Source: Bacteroidota bacterium (GTDB lineage: Bacteria > Bacteroidota > Bacteroidia > AKYH767-A > 2013-40CM-41-45). From it: 64,000 nt of DNA. A program made the translations under genes and the position numbers. Position 1 is the first letter of the stretch, and each line of letters starts with the position of its first letter. The DNA lies in contig JADJFC010000014.1 of the NCBI GenBank assembly GCA_016708785.1, positions 186,001 to 250,000 on the forward strand, read 5' to 3'. The notes under the pieces are model-generated. The model saw only the letters and a list, made by a program, of their open reading frames with translations, was not told the DNA's origin and searched no databases. This document shows, in pieces, positions 26,739 to 36,771 of this stretch.

Positions 26739-29201
26739 CTAGTCTTCGATTATGATTTTCCTCGACTGCGTATTCGTACTACTGATCAATTTGAAAATAT
26801 AGATCCCGGAAGGCAACATCGCTTCAGAGCGGGTAAGTTTAATTTCATGTTCGCCTTCGCTTTGTCGGCCGGTGTTCAACGAATAAACGATTCTACCGGT
26901 AACATCTGTGATCTCGACTCTTGTATCGCTTTCTTCATCGAGGAAGTAGCGAACATTCATTTCTTCAATGATTGGATTCGGGAAGATGGAAAGTTTATCA
27001 CCGGCAGGAACCATTGCATCATCCGATAAACGTGGAGCAACAGGAGTACCTGATTTCTGAATTGTGAACTGATCGAAAATTGATCCGGTGTAAGTAAGGA
27101 ATTTACAATCTAAGCGATCGCCTAATACATCAATGACCAACGAACCATATACTGCAACTGAAGAGGAGTACATTGCATTATGTGGCCAGCCGGAACTTGT
27201 GCTACCAATTTGTCCGGACACTCCGCAAACTGCATAAACAGTTCCATTAAATGATGGCGATGATTTAGTATATGAAGCAGGATAGATTCCACTTCCAGCA
27301 TTCACAGCCATTGTAGCAGAATTAAATGTTGATTCAACTCCAAAGTGACCTTTAAGCATCATAGATCTTTCATACGAATGACTATGTCCGGAGAGAACAA
27401 GATCTACTTTTTTATTTTCAAGGATAGGAACGATATTCGTTCTCATCTGGATCAACTCTGTTTCTGTATCTGAATTGTGAGATCCTTTTGAATAAGGCGG
27501 GTGATGGAAATAAACGACAGTCCATCGTTGAGTATTTGCATTAAGATCATTTGTTAACCAGGTTGCCATGTTACCACCGGTTGCTCTGAAGGAAGCATCA
27601 GTAGATTCAAGGCAGATGAAATGCACATTGGCATAGTTGAAAGAATAATATGCTTCAGTTCCACTCGACAATCCACCTGCTTCACCGGATTTCGGTAAAG
27701 TAAAAATATCGAAGTAGGGACCTGACTGTGCAGCGGCATTTGCTGTATGAAGATCGTGATTTCCGGTTGCAGGCCAGATCACCATATTTTTCATTTGGTA
27801 TGGATACTTTGCAAAAACGTTTGTACTGTATTCAGCATCTGTACCATCTGAGTAGGCGTTATCTCCAACCCATAGCCAAACATTTGTCGGAGTTGTTCCT
27901 GAGTAATTTCTGTAAGCATCACGAACAAGATTCTGTGCATTAGAATTCACTCCGAAGTCACCAATTGTCCAAATACGTACCGGGCCCGTTGATCCTACAA
28001 CCGGGTGAGTCATGAAATAATTTCCTGTATCACCTTGTAATGTTGTTGCAGAGCTTCCAATCGAATAATAGTATTTCGTATTGGCTGCTAATCCGGTAAG
28101 TTGAACAATATGTTCTGTTGTTACAACAGCATCAGTTTTAGAAAGCGAGAGATTTGTTGCAGACGTACCATATTTGATCTTACTATCAGTTGCAGTATTG
28201 GATCTCCATCGAATATAAATACTGTTTTGTGTGGCGAGATTTAAATAAGGCCCTCTCGTTATAGTTAGCACACCTGCAGGTGTTTGAAAAATTCCACTTG
28301 TACTCCATGCTCCAGCTCCGGTGGAACAAACGATCTGGATTTGAAATTCATACCAAGTAGAAGCTGAAAGATTAGTCAATGTTTTAGTTGCAGTAGTTGC
28401 AGTAGTAGTAACCCAATTGTTTGAGTATCTTACAGCATAACGTACATTGTATCTTACAGCGCCTGTAACTGCTCGCCACCCAATCGTTGCTGAATTAGAA
28501 GTAAGTGCTGTCGTTGAATAATAATAGGGATCAGCCACACCACACGTAGAAGAAAGTGTTGTAAAGGAATTGCTTGCACTATATGGTAAAAGAGGATTTG
28601 ATGCACAGATACAACGCACGACCCAGGTATAAGAAGTGTTGGGAAGGAGCCCTGTGAAATTATAGGAATGTGCTGTTCCTAAAACTTTTATCCAGGTATA
28701 ATTTGTAGAGCCTGTTAAGCTGTAACGGATCATAAATGTATCTGCATTTACATTTACATTCCATGAGATCAAAGCATTGTTTGAAGTAATATTATTTGTT
28801 GCTGTCTGATTTGGAATCACACAAGATACAGTGCCGACTGCAGTAGAAAAAGAAGCAGGAGTTGGTTGATATCCACCTGATGTTCCACCCGAACAATATG
28901 TTCTCACCACCCATTGATAACTTGTTGCCGGATAAAGCCCGGTGATAGTAGTTGATGTTGCAGTTGCCGAAGAAACAGTTTTATAAAAATAAGCAGTAGT
29001 TCCGGTAACATTATACCGGACAAGAAAGCTATCCGCAACAGTTGCCGCCCAATTGAACTTCGCACTGCTAACAGTAATATTCGTTGTTGTTAATCCGGCC
29101 GGTAAATTACATGCTGCTTCTGCAGACTTAATTGTCAATGCCGAACTCAATACCACAAGAAAAATCGAGATCAGAAATCTGAAAGTAGTTGTTATTTTCA
29201 T
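26739..29201 (-). CDS. Secreted purple acid phosphatase-like metallophosphoesterase with FN3 and T9SS domains
   Basis: An 820-residue T9SS cargo. After the signal peptide come about three fibronectin III repeats (residues 30-310; units with SYQWVVRTYC, SYTWVVRCIC), then a purple-acid-phosphatase N-terminal domain. The metallophosphoesterase core (about 405-625) has GDFGVNSNAQ, WVGDNAYSDG, TGNHDLH, YFHHPPYSKG and LSGHSHSYERS. The C-terminal type A sorting domain is LSIFPNPIIEEMNVRYFLDE through SRKIIIED. It probably releases phosphate from organic phosphates at or beyond the cell surface. Monocistronic. Confidence 0.93.
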   Translation of the reverse strand: MKITTTFRFLISIFLVVLSSALTIKSAEAACNLPAGLTTTNITVSSAKFNWAATVADSFLVRYNVTGTTAYFYKTVSSATATSTTITGLYPATSYQWVVRTYCSGGTSGGYQPTPASFSTAVGTVSCVIPNQTATNNITSNNALISWNVNVNADTFMIRYSLTGSTNYTWIKVLGTAHSYNFTGLLPNTSYTWVVRCICASNPLLPYSASNSFTTLSSTCGVADPYYYSTTALTSNSATIGWRAVTGAVRYNVRYAVRYSNNWVTTTATTATKTLTNLSASTWYEFQIQIVCSTGAGAWSTSGIFQTPAGVLTITRGPYLNLATQNSIYIRWRSNTATDSKIKYGTSATNLSLSKTDAVVTTEHIVQLTGLAANTKYYYSIGSSATTLQGDTGNYFMTHPVVGSTGPVRIWTIGDFGVNSNAQNLVRDAYRNYSGTTPTNVWLWVGDNAYSDGTDAEYSTNVFAKYPYQMKNMVIWPATGNHDLHTANAAAQSGPYFDIFTLPKSGEAGGLSSGTEAYYSFNYANVHFICLESTDASFRATGGNMATWLTNDLNANTQRWTVVYFHHPPYSKGSHNSDTETELIQMRTNIVPILENKKVDLVLSGHSHSYERSMMLKGHFGVESTFNSATMAVNAGSGIYPASYTKSSPSFNGTVYAVCGVSGQIGSTSSGWPHNAMYSSSVAVYGSLVIDVLGDRLDCKFLTYTGSIFDQFTIQKSGTPVAPRLSDDAMVPAGDKLSIFPNPIIEEMNVRYFLDEESDTRVEITDVTGRIVYSLNTGRQSEGEHEIKLTRSEAMLPSGIYIFKLISSTNTQSRKIIIED

Positions 29202-29405
29202 TTAAATTAATCTTAATTAGGGATGCCACACTATCGCAATTTAGTGAAAAAAACTTGTTATCAAATCATTAAGAAGGAGTTAAGTTGCCTCTTCATGATT
29301 TATCCAAATTACATGCGATTTTAGCTCTCAATGTTATAATGCAAAAAAGTTGGAAAATCAATTAAAAAACTTGGTAGAAAATCATAAAAAGTTGGTAAAC
29401 AATTT

Positions 29406-29484
29406 AATAACGAATAATTGCCACGAATGCACGAATTATTATTCTTAGTAATAATTCGTGCATTTGTGGCAATTATTCGTTATT
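29406..29484. repeat. CACGAATGCACGAAT hairpin at the CotH gene end
   Basis: Long inverted repeat with about 36-base arms (AATAACGAATAATTGCCACG... and complement) with a couple of mismatches and a short loop. The right arm contains the stop codon of the CotH-domain gene. Member of the family described at 4786-4850. Confidence 0.8.
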
Positions 29485-32400
29485 GAATGACAATTTTCAT
29501 CACCCTCGAATTATTTTTCGTCAAAACTTGTAAATAATAAAATCCGCTGGCGATTGAACTTATCTGCAAATTCATTTGATTGATCCCACTAACTAATTTG
29601 ATATCATTTCGCATAACTTCTTTGCCTGCTGCATCGATAACTTTAATGATAGCATTCTCCGTTGACGATGAAAGAATATTCAAATTAATTTCCTCTTTCG
29701 CAGGATTTGGAAATGCATAAACAGGAATGGTTCCATTTGAATGTTCATTGATGTCCACAAAAAGTGTTACCGCGATAGAATCAGAATTTGTACAGCCATT
29801 ATTTCCTGTCACTTCAACCAAGTAAGTTGCAGCACTGTCAACAATGATAGTTTGTGTTGTTTCACCGGTAGACCAACTATACTGAACAAATGATCCGGCA
29901 TCTAATGTCAATGTTGTTCCTGTTTCAATAGAAGTATCATTTCCCAATTCAACAACAGGAAGTGGAAGTAATGTCACTTCAGCAGGTGTTCGGGAACTTT
30001 CACAAATATTAAATGATGCTGCATAAAAAGTTGCATCAGCATTTAGATATGGGGTAGTGAGTAATGATCCGGTTGAAAGTAAATTTCCTCCAACGGGCGC
30101 ATCATACCAATAAACCTGTGCAACAGAAATTGCATTCAGATATGCAATGCCGGGTCCACAATGAGTTGAATCTGTTGCAAGGGGAGGTGCCGGAATATCC
30201 TGAATCGTTGCAATAACAGGAATTCGTTCGCTTGGACAAGTTCCTACCGCTTCTGCATAGTAAGTTGTAGTTGCCGTCAAAACCGGTGTGAGGAAATTAA
30301 ACCCACTCCCTACTTGCGTTCCACCGAAATATGAATCGTACCAGAATATTGGATCAACTGCACTTGCCGTCAAGACTATTGTTCCAGGCCCGCATCTTGA
30401 ATTATCAGAAACAGAAGGCGCCGGTGAGGAAGTAATTGTAACAACAACAGGTAATCTTTCACTCGGACAAATTAATCCTGCTTCCATGTAATAAATTGTA
30501 TCATGAGGAATGAATCCTGTAACGAAGAAGTTTCCGGTAAAGATCAATGCCCCTCCAACTTGCGCATTGTACCATCTTACTTCAGCAGTATCAACAGCAT
30601 TCAATATCACATTTCCCGGACCGCAACGATTTTGATCAGGACAAACCGGATTAGCTGTAACACCGATGATATCAACATTAATGCTTACCAGATCACTTGG
30701 ACACGTTAAGCTTGTCTGGGCATAAAACGTTGTAGAAGTTGTGAGGTATGGAGTATTGAAAAGTGGTCCTTGTCCGATAATACTTCCACCGGGACTTGCA
30801 AACCAATAAATAGAATCAGGAGCAAATGCACTTAATTGAACAACCCCTTCACCACATCGATATGCAGGAGCAATGATTGGATCAGCGCCTTTTGTTACAA
30901 CAGTAACAACAGTCGGTGGAGATGTCGTTGTGCACCCGCCAAAATTGATGATAACATTATAAGTCCCCGCCAATGACGAAGTGAAAAGTGTATCAGTGGC
31001 TCCAGGAATGTCAACTGTGTTTCTTTGCCATTGATATGTGTAACCGGGTGTATAAGGAATTACCAATGCAACACTTCCGCCAACACAAAATGTTGTACTT
31101 CCATTGACAGTAGTGTTTGTATTAAGTGCCCCGGAAAACTCTACTCCCGGTGATCCGCCGATACAACCCGCAAACCAGCTTGCACCATCATTCAAATCTG
31201 CAGTATTACTACTCAACTCACAAGTATAACCTTGTCCATCCGGAGCAACCGGCCAAGGCGATAAAGTCTGGTAGTAGAAGGATTTAAATACAACGCCGTT
31301 GTTCTTTAACAAACGAATTTGATCACCGGTATTACTTAGACTAAATCCAAGAGTACCGATCACATTTGTGACTAGCGGATAAACAGATTTGAATTGTGCG
31401 AGGTCTTCTGCAACAACTAAATATCCATTTGCAGGAATTACCGTTCCAACAGGAAATGTGAATGTGTTAAAATCATTTTCATCTTTCAATGCCCACCCTG
31501 AAATGTTTAATGGGATAGCGCCATAATTATGTAATTCGATCCAGTCATCTGCAGGAAACACAGACGATGAATTATAATTAAATTCACTGATCGTTAACTG
31601 TGGTGTAACAGCACTTCCTGTAAAATGTGCAGTGACAACATCCGTATCTGAAAAATTATACGTAGCAACCTGATTGGGATCATTACCACCTATCACGATA
31701 GGTGAACTCCAATGATTGAAAGTAAATCCGGGATTTGGTATGGCGGTAATGGTTACAGGATTTCCATTGAAGTATACACCAGACCATGGGTATGTTTCAG
31801 GGGTTACAGTAGAAATTTGAATTCGTCCGGCATTAGCAGGAGAAACATTTAATGTAAGTAAAACTTTTCCTTGCAGACCAAACTCATCTCTGATCTGACT
31901 TCTTGCAGTGTCGGCACGGAGATTAATGAAATTCCGTACAACATTAATGTTGCTCTGCCATGCGGTCATATTACTCCCCCATTTTGCAAAATGTTCAGGC
32001 ATATCATAAGCCATGCTATCCTGAAATTGATGCATTATTGGCAGCATATTACTCGGCAGAAATGTCGTATTGATAAGATCTGCATATCGGTTTATAAAAT
32101 CTGTTTTAAACTTCGAATTTCTCAAAAAACCATTGAATAGATTTGATGAATAGCATGTAGCTGTTGGATGCAAAGCTTTCGACAAACGATTCTCCGTAAA
32201 GTTTGCGTCGTAACCTAATCCAAAATCCAGATCATAGACAAGATACCGGAATTTACCTCCGCTCTCTGTCGGTCTCCACATTTTGATATTATTTGTCCAG
32301 TCTCCGATCCAATCACCATTATTAAAATATGTTTCAGCTGAAAAATAATCAATAACATTTTTCAGATTCCAGGTTGAATCCATAAATTGATAGAACTCCT

Positions 32401-34426
32401 GTTGTGATGAATCCTGAGTAGTAACATAATTGTAAGTGTTCCAGAAAAAATTATCTGTTCCACTTTTTACTTCAATTGTACTTCCAAATTCTTTAATATA
32501 ATCGATCTCTTTTTCTTTATATCCAAAATTATTTTCTATCCAATGATGGTCATGGTTTTCATGAATAGTATATACGCCCCAGAAATTTCCATTCAAAAAC
32601 ATCACAGCAGGTTCTGCCGCAATATATCCGGTGTTGGTTGTCTTTAAAACTCTTTCCATCAATGCATCGCGGAAGTGAACAATATTATAGTCTGTTCCGG
32701 AATTTCTCAGAATAAAGTTATCTGTCTTTCCGATTTGAGGCTTGTCAGTAAAGAGTTGATAATTTATCTCCCCTTGTCCTAGTTTATCACTTAATTTTAT
32801 TTCAAAACTTTTTTGAGGATGAGCACGTGAGTAATTTCCATAGATCGAAATAGACGCATCAAAATTAAAAATGCGATTTTTGTCACGATCATAATATTCT
32901 ACTGAAGCAACTTTTTCCCAGTCTTGCCAGAAGTTTGCTCCGAAGTATGGAAAATTCGGTTGTGCATTCGGGCCAAAAGAATAGATGCCTGTATTCTCAT
33001 CCCACAAATTCAATGAATCGGTATTAATTGCAAAGACAGGAAGCGTTATATCTTCACCGATGAAATAGGTATTTGATACAGTTGGAGAAGGTAGTTTACC
33101 ATTAGAAAAAGCTTTCGCCCGAACACATTGTGAGCTGTTAATTAGAATTGGAAACAGGTACGGTGTTGAAGAAGCAGTTGGTTCATCTCCATTAATGGTA
33201 TAACGTATCAATCCGGTTTGTGGATTTGTTAATGTAAGCCAACGTGAAGAAGGATAAAATCCGGGTGCAATAGAAAACACCGGTGGAATTGCATATGATG
33301 CATAACATACAGCAAAATCGTTTGTCGACTGAGGTGAAGGAGTATTCACAAAACACCAGTTTCCTGAACCATCAGGAATTCGCGCAGTTGAATGATCGGA
33401 CTGCATAGGCACGTATGCCTTCGAGTCAATAATGGTTGCAGTTACATTTGACAGATAAACTGTTTCACCATCACGGCTTAATTTAAAATCTGCATTGTAA
33501 TATTCTTTAGGTGGATCAATAAAAAACGAAGGTGTCGGTCCATAAATGGTTCCCGGATTTTGAATGCCAAATGAAAGATAAACAATTGAAGAAAGATCTC
33601 CTGAGTTTGCAAGTTGATTATGGACTTCAACAGCCAGTACATTGGAGCCTTGCACCAAAGCATTCTTGAATATGGTCCTATCTATGAAAAAAGAATCCGG
33701 ATTTCCTCCTTGGTACATTTGCGCTTCATGTCCAAGAATAGCAAGTTCATTATGTCCGGGGCGAACACCCGGCAATCCGAGATTTGCACGTGCGATCTCT
33801 ACTCCATTCAGATATGCAACAAATCCATCGTCATAATCTATATTTAAAATTGCATTTACCAATTGTGATGTATCTGCAACAGAAAATGTTTTTCTTAAAA
33901 ACACTGCTCTCCCTTGAGCGACTGTCGTGGCGTCGTCACCATCGCCAAATCCAATTCCTCCCGGACCGGATGACCATGAAGCATCATTGAAAGAACGGTT
34001 TCGCCAATTTGTATCGGGTGCATTAGATTGTGCATAATACTTCCAGGTGGTATTTGCATTGATAGCAGTTTCCCAATGGTCGGCGACATCTGTTTTATTA
34101 TTTCCTGAAGCAAAAATAAGAAGATGAGAATCGGGCTGAAGGACATATGCAGGAAATGTAAAAAGTTCCAACTGTGTATTCAGATCAGACAGATGATATC
34201 CGGAAAGATTCACGGCGCTTCCTCCGGAATTATAGATCTCTATCCAATCATCATAATTATCCAGACCGTTTTGAATAATCGATGTATTAGATGCACAAAT
34301 TTCATTGATCACAACTTGACCTTTGGCAGAGAAATTAATAGATGTACCAATTAGAATTCCCAGCAGAAGAAAAAATGAACGCAGGGAAAATCGATTGATG
34401 CTAAAGTTTGGGAGGTGTTTTTTCAT
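29480..34426 (-). CDS. Giant CotH kinase / lamin-tail T9SS surface protein
   Basis: A 1648-residue T9SS cargo, the largest gene here. After the signal peptide: lamin-tail domain (VVINEICASNTSI, DNYDDWIEIYNSGG); a jelly-roll-like section (FLRKTFSVADTS, AYLNGVEIARANLG); a chitobiase/FN3-associated unit (IRYTINGDEPTASSTPY); CotH domain around residues 510-850 (YGNYSRAHPQKSFEIKL, RNSGTDYNIVHFRDALMERV, LVYDLDFGLGYD); a second lamin tail (LTISEFNYNSSSVFPADDWI); Ig-like repeats each marked by RCGPG; then the sorting domain AFPNPAKEEINLNI. CotH proteins phosphorylate spore-coat proteins in Bacillus; activity here is unproven. No paired genes. Confidence 0.93.
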   Translation of the reverse strand: MKKHLPNFSINRFSLRSFFLLLGILIGTSINFSAKGQVVINEICASNTSIIQNGLDNYDDWIEIYNSGGSAVNLSGYHLSDLNTQLELFTFPAYVLQPDSHLLIFASGNNKTDVADHWETAINANTTWKYYAQSNAPDTNWRNRSFNDASWSSGPGGIGFGDGDDATTVAQGRAVFLRKTFSVADTSQLVNAILNIDYDDGFVAYLNGVEIARANLGLPGVRPGHNELAILGHEAQMYQGGNPDSFFIDRTIFKNALVQGSNVLAVEVHNQLANSGDLSSIVYLSFGIQNPGTIYGPTPSFFIDPPKEYYNADFKLSRDGETVYLSNVTATIIDSKAYVPMQSDHSTARIPDGSGNWCFVNTPSPQSTNDFAVCYASYAIPPVFSIAPGFYPSSRWLTLTNPQTGLIRYTINGDEPTASSTPYLFPILINSSQCVRAKAFSNGKLPSPTVSNTYFIGEDITLPVFAINTDSLNLWDENTGIYSFGPNAQPNFPYFGANFWQDWEKVASVEYYDRDKNRIFNFDASISIYGNYSRAHPQKSFEIKLSDKLGQGEINYQLFTDKPQIGKTDNFILRNSGTDYNIVHFRDALMERVLKTTNTGYIAAEPAVMFLNGNFWGVYTIHENHDHHWIENNFGYKEKEIDYIKEFGSTIEVKSGTDNFFWNTYNYVTTQDSSQQEFYQFMDSTWNLKNVIDYFSAETYFNNGDWIGDWTNNIKMWRPTESGGKFRYLVYDLDFGLGYDANFTENRLSKALHPTATCYSSNLFNGFLRNSKFKTDFINRYADLINTTFLPSNMLPIMHQFQDSMAYDMPEHFAKWGSNMTAWQSNINVVRNFINLRADTARSQIRDEFGLQGKVLLTLNVSPANAGRIQISTVTPETYPWSGVYFNGNPVTITAIPNPGFTFNHWSSPIVIGGNDPNQVATYNFSDTDVVTAHFTGSAVTPQLTISEFNYNSSSVFPADDWIELHNYGAIPLNISGWALKDENDFNTFTFPVGTVIPANGYLVVAEDLAQFKSVYPLVTNVIGTLGFSLSNTGDQIRLLKNNGVVFKSFYYQTLSPWPVAPDGQGYTCELSSNTADLNDGASWFAGCIGGSPGVEFSGALNTNTTVNGSTTFCVGGSVALVIPYTPGYTYQWQRNTVDIPGATDTLFTSSLAGTYNVIINFGGCTTTSPPTVVTVVTKGADPIIAPAYRCGEGVVQLSAFAPDSIYWFASPGGSIIGQGPLFNTPYLTTSTTFYAQTSLTCPSDLVSINVDIIGVTANPVCPDQNRCGPGNVILNAVDTAEVRWYNAQVGGALIFTGNFFVTGFIPHDTIYYMEAGLICPSERLPVVVTITSSPAPSVSDNSRCGPGTIVLTASAVDPIFWYDSYFGGTQVGSGFNFLTPVLTATTTYYAEAVGTCPSERIPVIATIQDIPAPPLATDSTHCGPGIAYLNAISVAQVYWYDAPVGGNLLSTGSLLTTPYLNADATFYAASFNICESSRTPAEVTLLPLPVVELGNDTSIETGTTLTLDAGSFVQYSWSTGETTQTIIVDSAATYLVEVTGNNGCTNSDSIAVTLFVDINEHSNGTIPVYAFPNPAKEEINLNILSSSTENAIIKVIDAAGKEVMRNDIKLVSGINQMNLQISSIASGFYYLQVLTKNNSRVMKIVIQ

Positions 34427-34687
34427 TCGTAACTGGGAGAGGGTTAGAAGAGTAAATTTACTGAAATTTAAAGATAGAATGTCATTAATTTAACGTATTA
34501 AATTACAATTTTGGCTAAAGAACGAATTTATCCAAAACCAGAAGAAAAACGGACGCAAAAATACGGACAATAGCTTGTTTATAATTACACAATCCCGATG
34601 AACAACTTTTTACATCCTCAAATATTCATTTAACACGCTGAATATTTGACTAAGTTTGATTTCAAATTAAAACTAATCTAGAATCTT

Positions 34688-35419
34688 ATGGAATCATCAC
34701 GCCGCGACTTTTTGAAAAAGGGCTCACTCTTAGCTATAGCAGGAATTGGAGCGCAGTTTCTTTCAAATAATATTGCAAAGGCAGCATCTAGCCTTGTGGA
34801 AGAAGATAAATTTTCTGTTTTTAAACTAGACCCATTGCCATATTCTTATGATGCCTTAGAGCCACATATCGATAAGCAAACAATGGAGATCCATTATACA
34901 AAACATCATCAGGCTTACGTCAATAATCTAAATGCTGCATTGAAAGATGGAAAAATAGAATCGTCATTGGACGACTTGCTCAAGAACACTGCAAAATACA
35001 GTCTTGCTGTCCGAAATAATGCCGGTGGACATTGGAACCACACTTTCTTTTGGAAATCAATGGCTCCAAATGCAGGTGGTAGTCCAAAAAACACTGAATT
35101 CTTATCGGCAATTGATGCCTCATTTGGAACCATGGAAAGCTTTATTGCTCGTTTTGAAGAGACGGCAGCAAAACGATTCGGTTCCGGCTGGGCATGGCTG
35201 ATTAAAACGCCTGATAATAAGCTAGTTATATCTTCTACGCCAAACCAAGATAATCCATTAATGGATGTTGCCACAGAAAAAGGCCGCCCAATTTTGGCAT
35301 TGGATGTCTGGGAGCATGCGTATTATCTGAAGTATCAGAATCGAAGAGCAGAATATGTTAAAGCCTGGTGGAATCTTGTGAATTGGGAGGTTGTGACACA
35401 GCGGTTTCAGGGAATTTGA
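34688..35419 (+). CDS. sodA: Superoxide dismutase (Mn/Fe), Tat-exported
   Basis: Converts superoxide to O2 and H2O2. The N-terminus is a twin-arginine signal (SSRRDFLKKGSLLAIAGIGA), so the folded metalloenzyme is exported. Mature enzyme of about 205 residues: ligand His in MEIHYTKHHQAYVNNLN, His in GGHWNHTFFW, and Asp/His in LDVWEHAYYLKYQNR. The Gly at GGHWNH together with the Gln in TPNQDNPL favours the Mn-type arrangement, but metal preference is hard to call by eye. A perfect 74-base palindrome follows. The symbol is by family similarity. Confidence 0.92.
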   Translation: MESSRRDFLKKGSLLAIAGIGAQFLSNNIAKAASSLVEEDKFSVFKLDPLPYSYDALEPHIDKQTMEIHYTKHHQAYVNNLNAALKDGKIESSLDDLLKNTAKYSLAVRNNAGGHWNHTFFWKSMAPNAGGSPKNTEFLSAIDASFGTMESFIARFEETAAKRFGSGWAWLIKTPDNKLVISSTPNQDNPLMDVATEKGRPILALDVWEHAYYLKYQNRRAEYVKAWWNLVNWEVVTQRFQGI

Positions 35420-35433
35420 AATTGTAGTTTTTT

Positions 35434-35507
35434 AGGATTACAGATTAATCATGATGCTAGGCGGAATTTTAAAATTCCGCCTAGCATCATGATTAATCTG
35501 TAATCCT
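35434..35507. repeat. Perfect 74-base palindrome (GCTAGGCGGAATT family, copy 1)
   Basis: 37-base arms meet with no loop at 35470/35471; the centre is GGCGGAATTTTAAAATTCCG. It lies 14 bases after the sod stop and upstream of phnA. Related copies are at 37942-38003 and 42082-42119. The core resembles the GGCGGATT palindrome of the RAYT-flanking repeats. Confidence 0.9.
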
Positions 35508-35555
35508 GTAACATTTAAGATGAATTCCGTACTATTGCCGCCTCAATAAAAAATC

Positions 35556-36137
35556 ATGGCTTTCGAAGTACAATTACAAGAGCGAAGCGGCAATACCTGC
35601 GAACTTTGCCAATCAACCAATAATCTTTCTGTTTATCCGATTCCACCTGACGGTGGTTCACGTGCAGACAACTGTATATTTGTTTGTGAAAAATGTTTGA
35701 ACCAACTGGAGAAAAAAGAAGACATCGATCCCACACACTGGTCATGTCTTCGCGAATCTATGTGGAGCGAAGTCCCCGCAGTACAAGTCGTAGTCTGGCG
35801 TTTACTGAATAGAATGAAGAATGAAACATGGTCTGCAGATCTGATCGATCAAATGTATCTTGATGATGAAAATCTGGAGTGGGCAAAAGCTACAGGCGAT
35901 CATCATGAAGCGGAAGCGGAAGACTTTCATCTCGACAGCAATGGTGTAAAGCTTGCAACGGGAGATTCTGTTACGCTTATCAAATCACTCGATGTAAAAG
36001 GTTCACAGATCAATGCGAAGATTGGAACTGTAGTAAAAAATATCAAACTTGTTGCTGACAACACAGCACAAATTGAAGGCAAGATCGAAGGGCAACAAAT
36101 TGTGATCTTGACAAAGTTCGTAAGAAAATCATCTTGA
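35556..36137 (+). CDS. PhnA-domain protein (YjdM-like)
   Basis: A 193-residue protein. N-terminal zinc ribbon (GNTCELCQSTNNLSVYPIPP, VCEKCLNQLEKKED) and DPTHWSCLRESMWSEVPAVQ; C-terminal PhnA beta domain of about 70 residues (LDSNGVKLATGDSVTLIKSL, SQINAKIGTVVKNIKLV). Despite the historical name the family is not a proven phosphonoacetate hydrolase, and its role remains unsettled. Single-gene unit. Confidence 0.92.
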   Translation: MAFEVQLQERSGNTCELCQSTNNLSVYPIPPDGGSRADNCIFVCEKCLNQLEKKEDIDPTHWSCLRESMWSEVPAVQVVVWRLLNRMKNETWSADLIDQMYLDDENLEWAKATGDHHEAEAEDFHLDSNGVKLATGDSVTLIKSLDVKGSQINAKIGTVVKNIKLVADNTAQIEGKIEGQQIVILTKFVRKSS

Positions 36138-36286
36138 TAAATTAGTGTTTGCGGGTTGTCGGTTTCAGGTTTACAGGATTGCCATAAGGAATGGCTACAA
36201 AGGATACTGAAATTCCAATATCAACCAAAAATGCAATTGGCCTACAAATTCCCCTAATAATCAAGCAAATAAAAAATATTGTCGGC

Positions 36287-36318
36287 TATTGCTTTTTATT
36301 GCTCGATTGTTACCTTTG
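36287..36318 (+). promoter_or_regulatory. Promoter of tRNA-Asn
   Basis: TATTG at 36287-36291, then exactly 19 bases, then TACCTTTG at 36311-36318: a clean match to the Bacteroidota TTTG-N19-TAnnTTTG promoter. The tRNA begins about 105 bases downstream. The rest of the gap 36138-36424 shows no credible gene. Confidence 0.6.
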
Positions 36319-36424
36319 CCGTCCCTATAAATACCTTCTTTCTGTGTGTTCTAGTTCGCCTCGGCGAATAGCTTAAGCAAGATTGAATGGGTCTTTTCAC
36401 TGAAAAAACAGTGCGAAGGTACAT

Positions 36425-36498
36425 TCTTCCTTAGCTCAGCTGGTTAGAGCATCTGACTGTTAATCAGAGGGTCCCTGGTTCGAGCCCAGGAGGGAGAG
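36425..36498 (+). tRNA. tRNA-Asn (GTT)
   Basis: Complete cloverleaf: acceptor TCTTCCT pairing with AGGGAGA (one G-U), D arm GCTCAGCTGGTTAGAGC, anticodon arm TCTGA-CTGTTAA-TCAGA with anticodon GTT, T arm CCTGG-TTCGAGC-CCAGG, and discriminator G. CCA is not encoded. A terminator follows. Confidence 0.97.
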
Positions 36499-36558
36499 CT
36501 TACTTGAGTGTAAGTGTCTGTGTAAGTGTAAGAAGTTACAAGTGCACACATTAACTCG

Positions 36559-36593
36559 AAAAAACGGCTGTTACGCAAGTAGCGGCCGTTTTT
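36559..36593 (+). terminator. Rho-independent terminator after tRNA-Asn
   Basis: Stem AAAAACGGC / GCCGTTTTT with a loop of about 16 bases, T-rich tail. The remaining bases up to 36771 show nothing recognisable. Confidence 0.75.
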
Positions 36594-36771
36594 GTTTTAA
36601 GACTGATTTGGAAACTATTTCTTTTGAATCATTGACCAATATGCAAACCTAAAACCTGCCTACACTCTTTAAATAAATTACCATATTTTCCTAAATTGCC
36701 TCATCTTAAAACAATGACCGCAGCCTAAACTTTTAATTTCTTACTCTTACACCTACACTAACTTAAGACTA

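Noticed and set aside
36191..36376. 61-codon open frame before tRNA-Asn
   Set aside because: It contains the tRNA promoter elements and has no family-like sequence.
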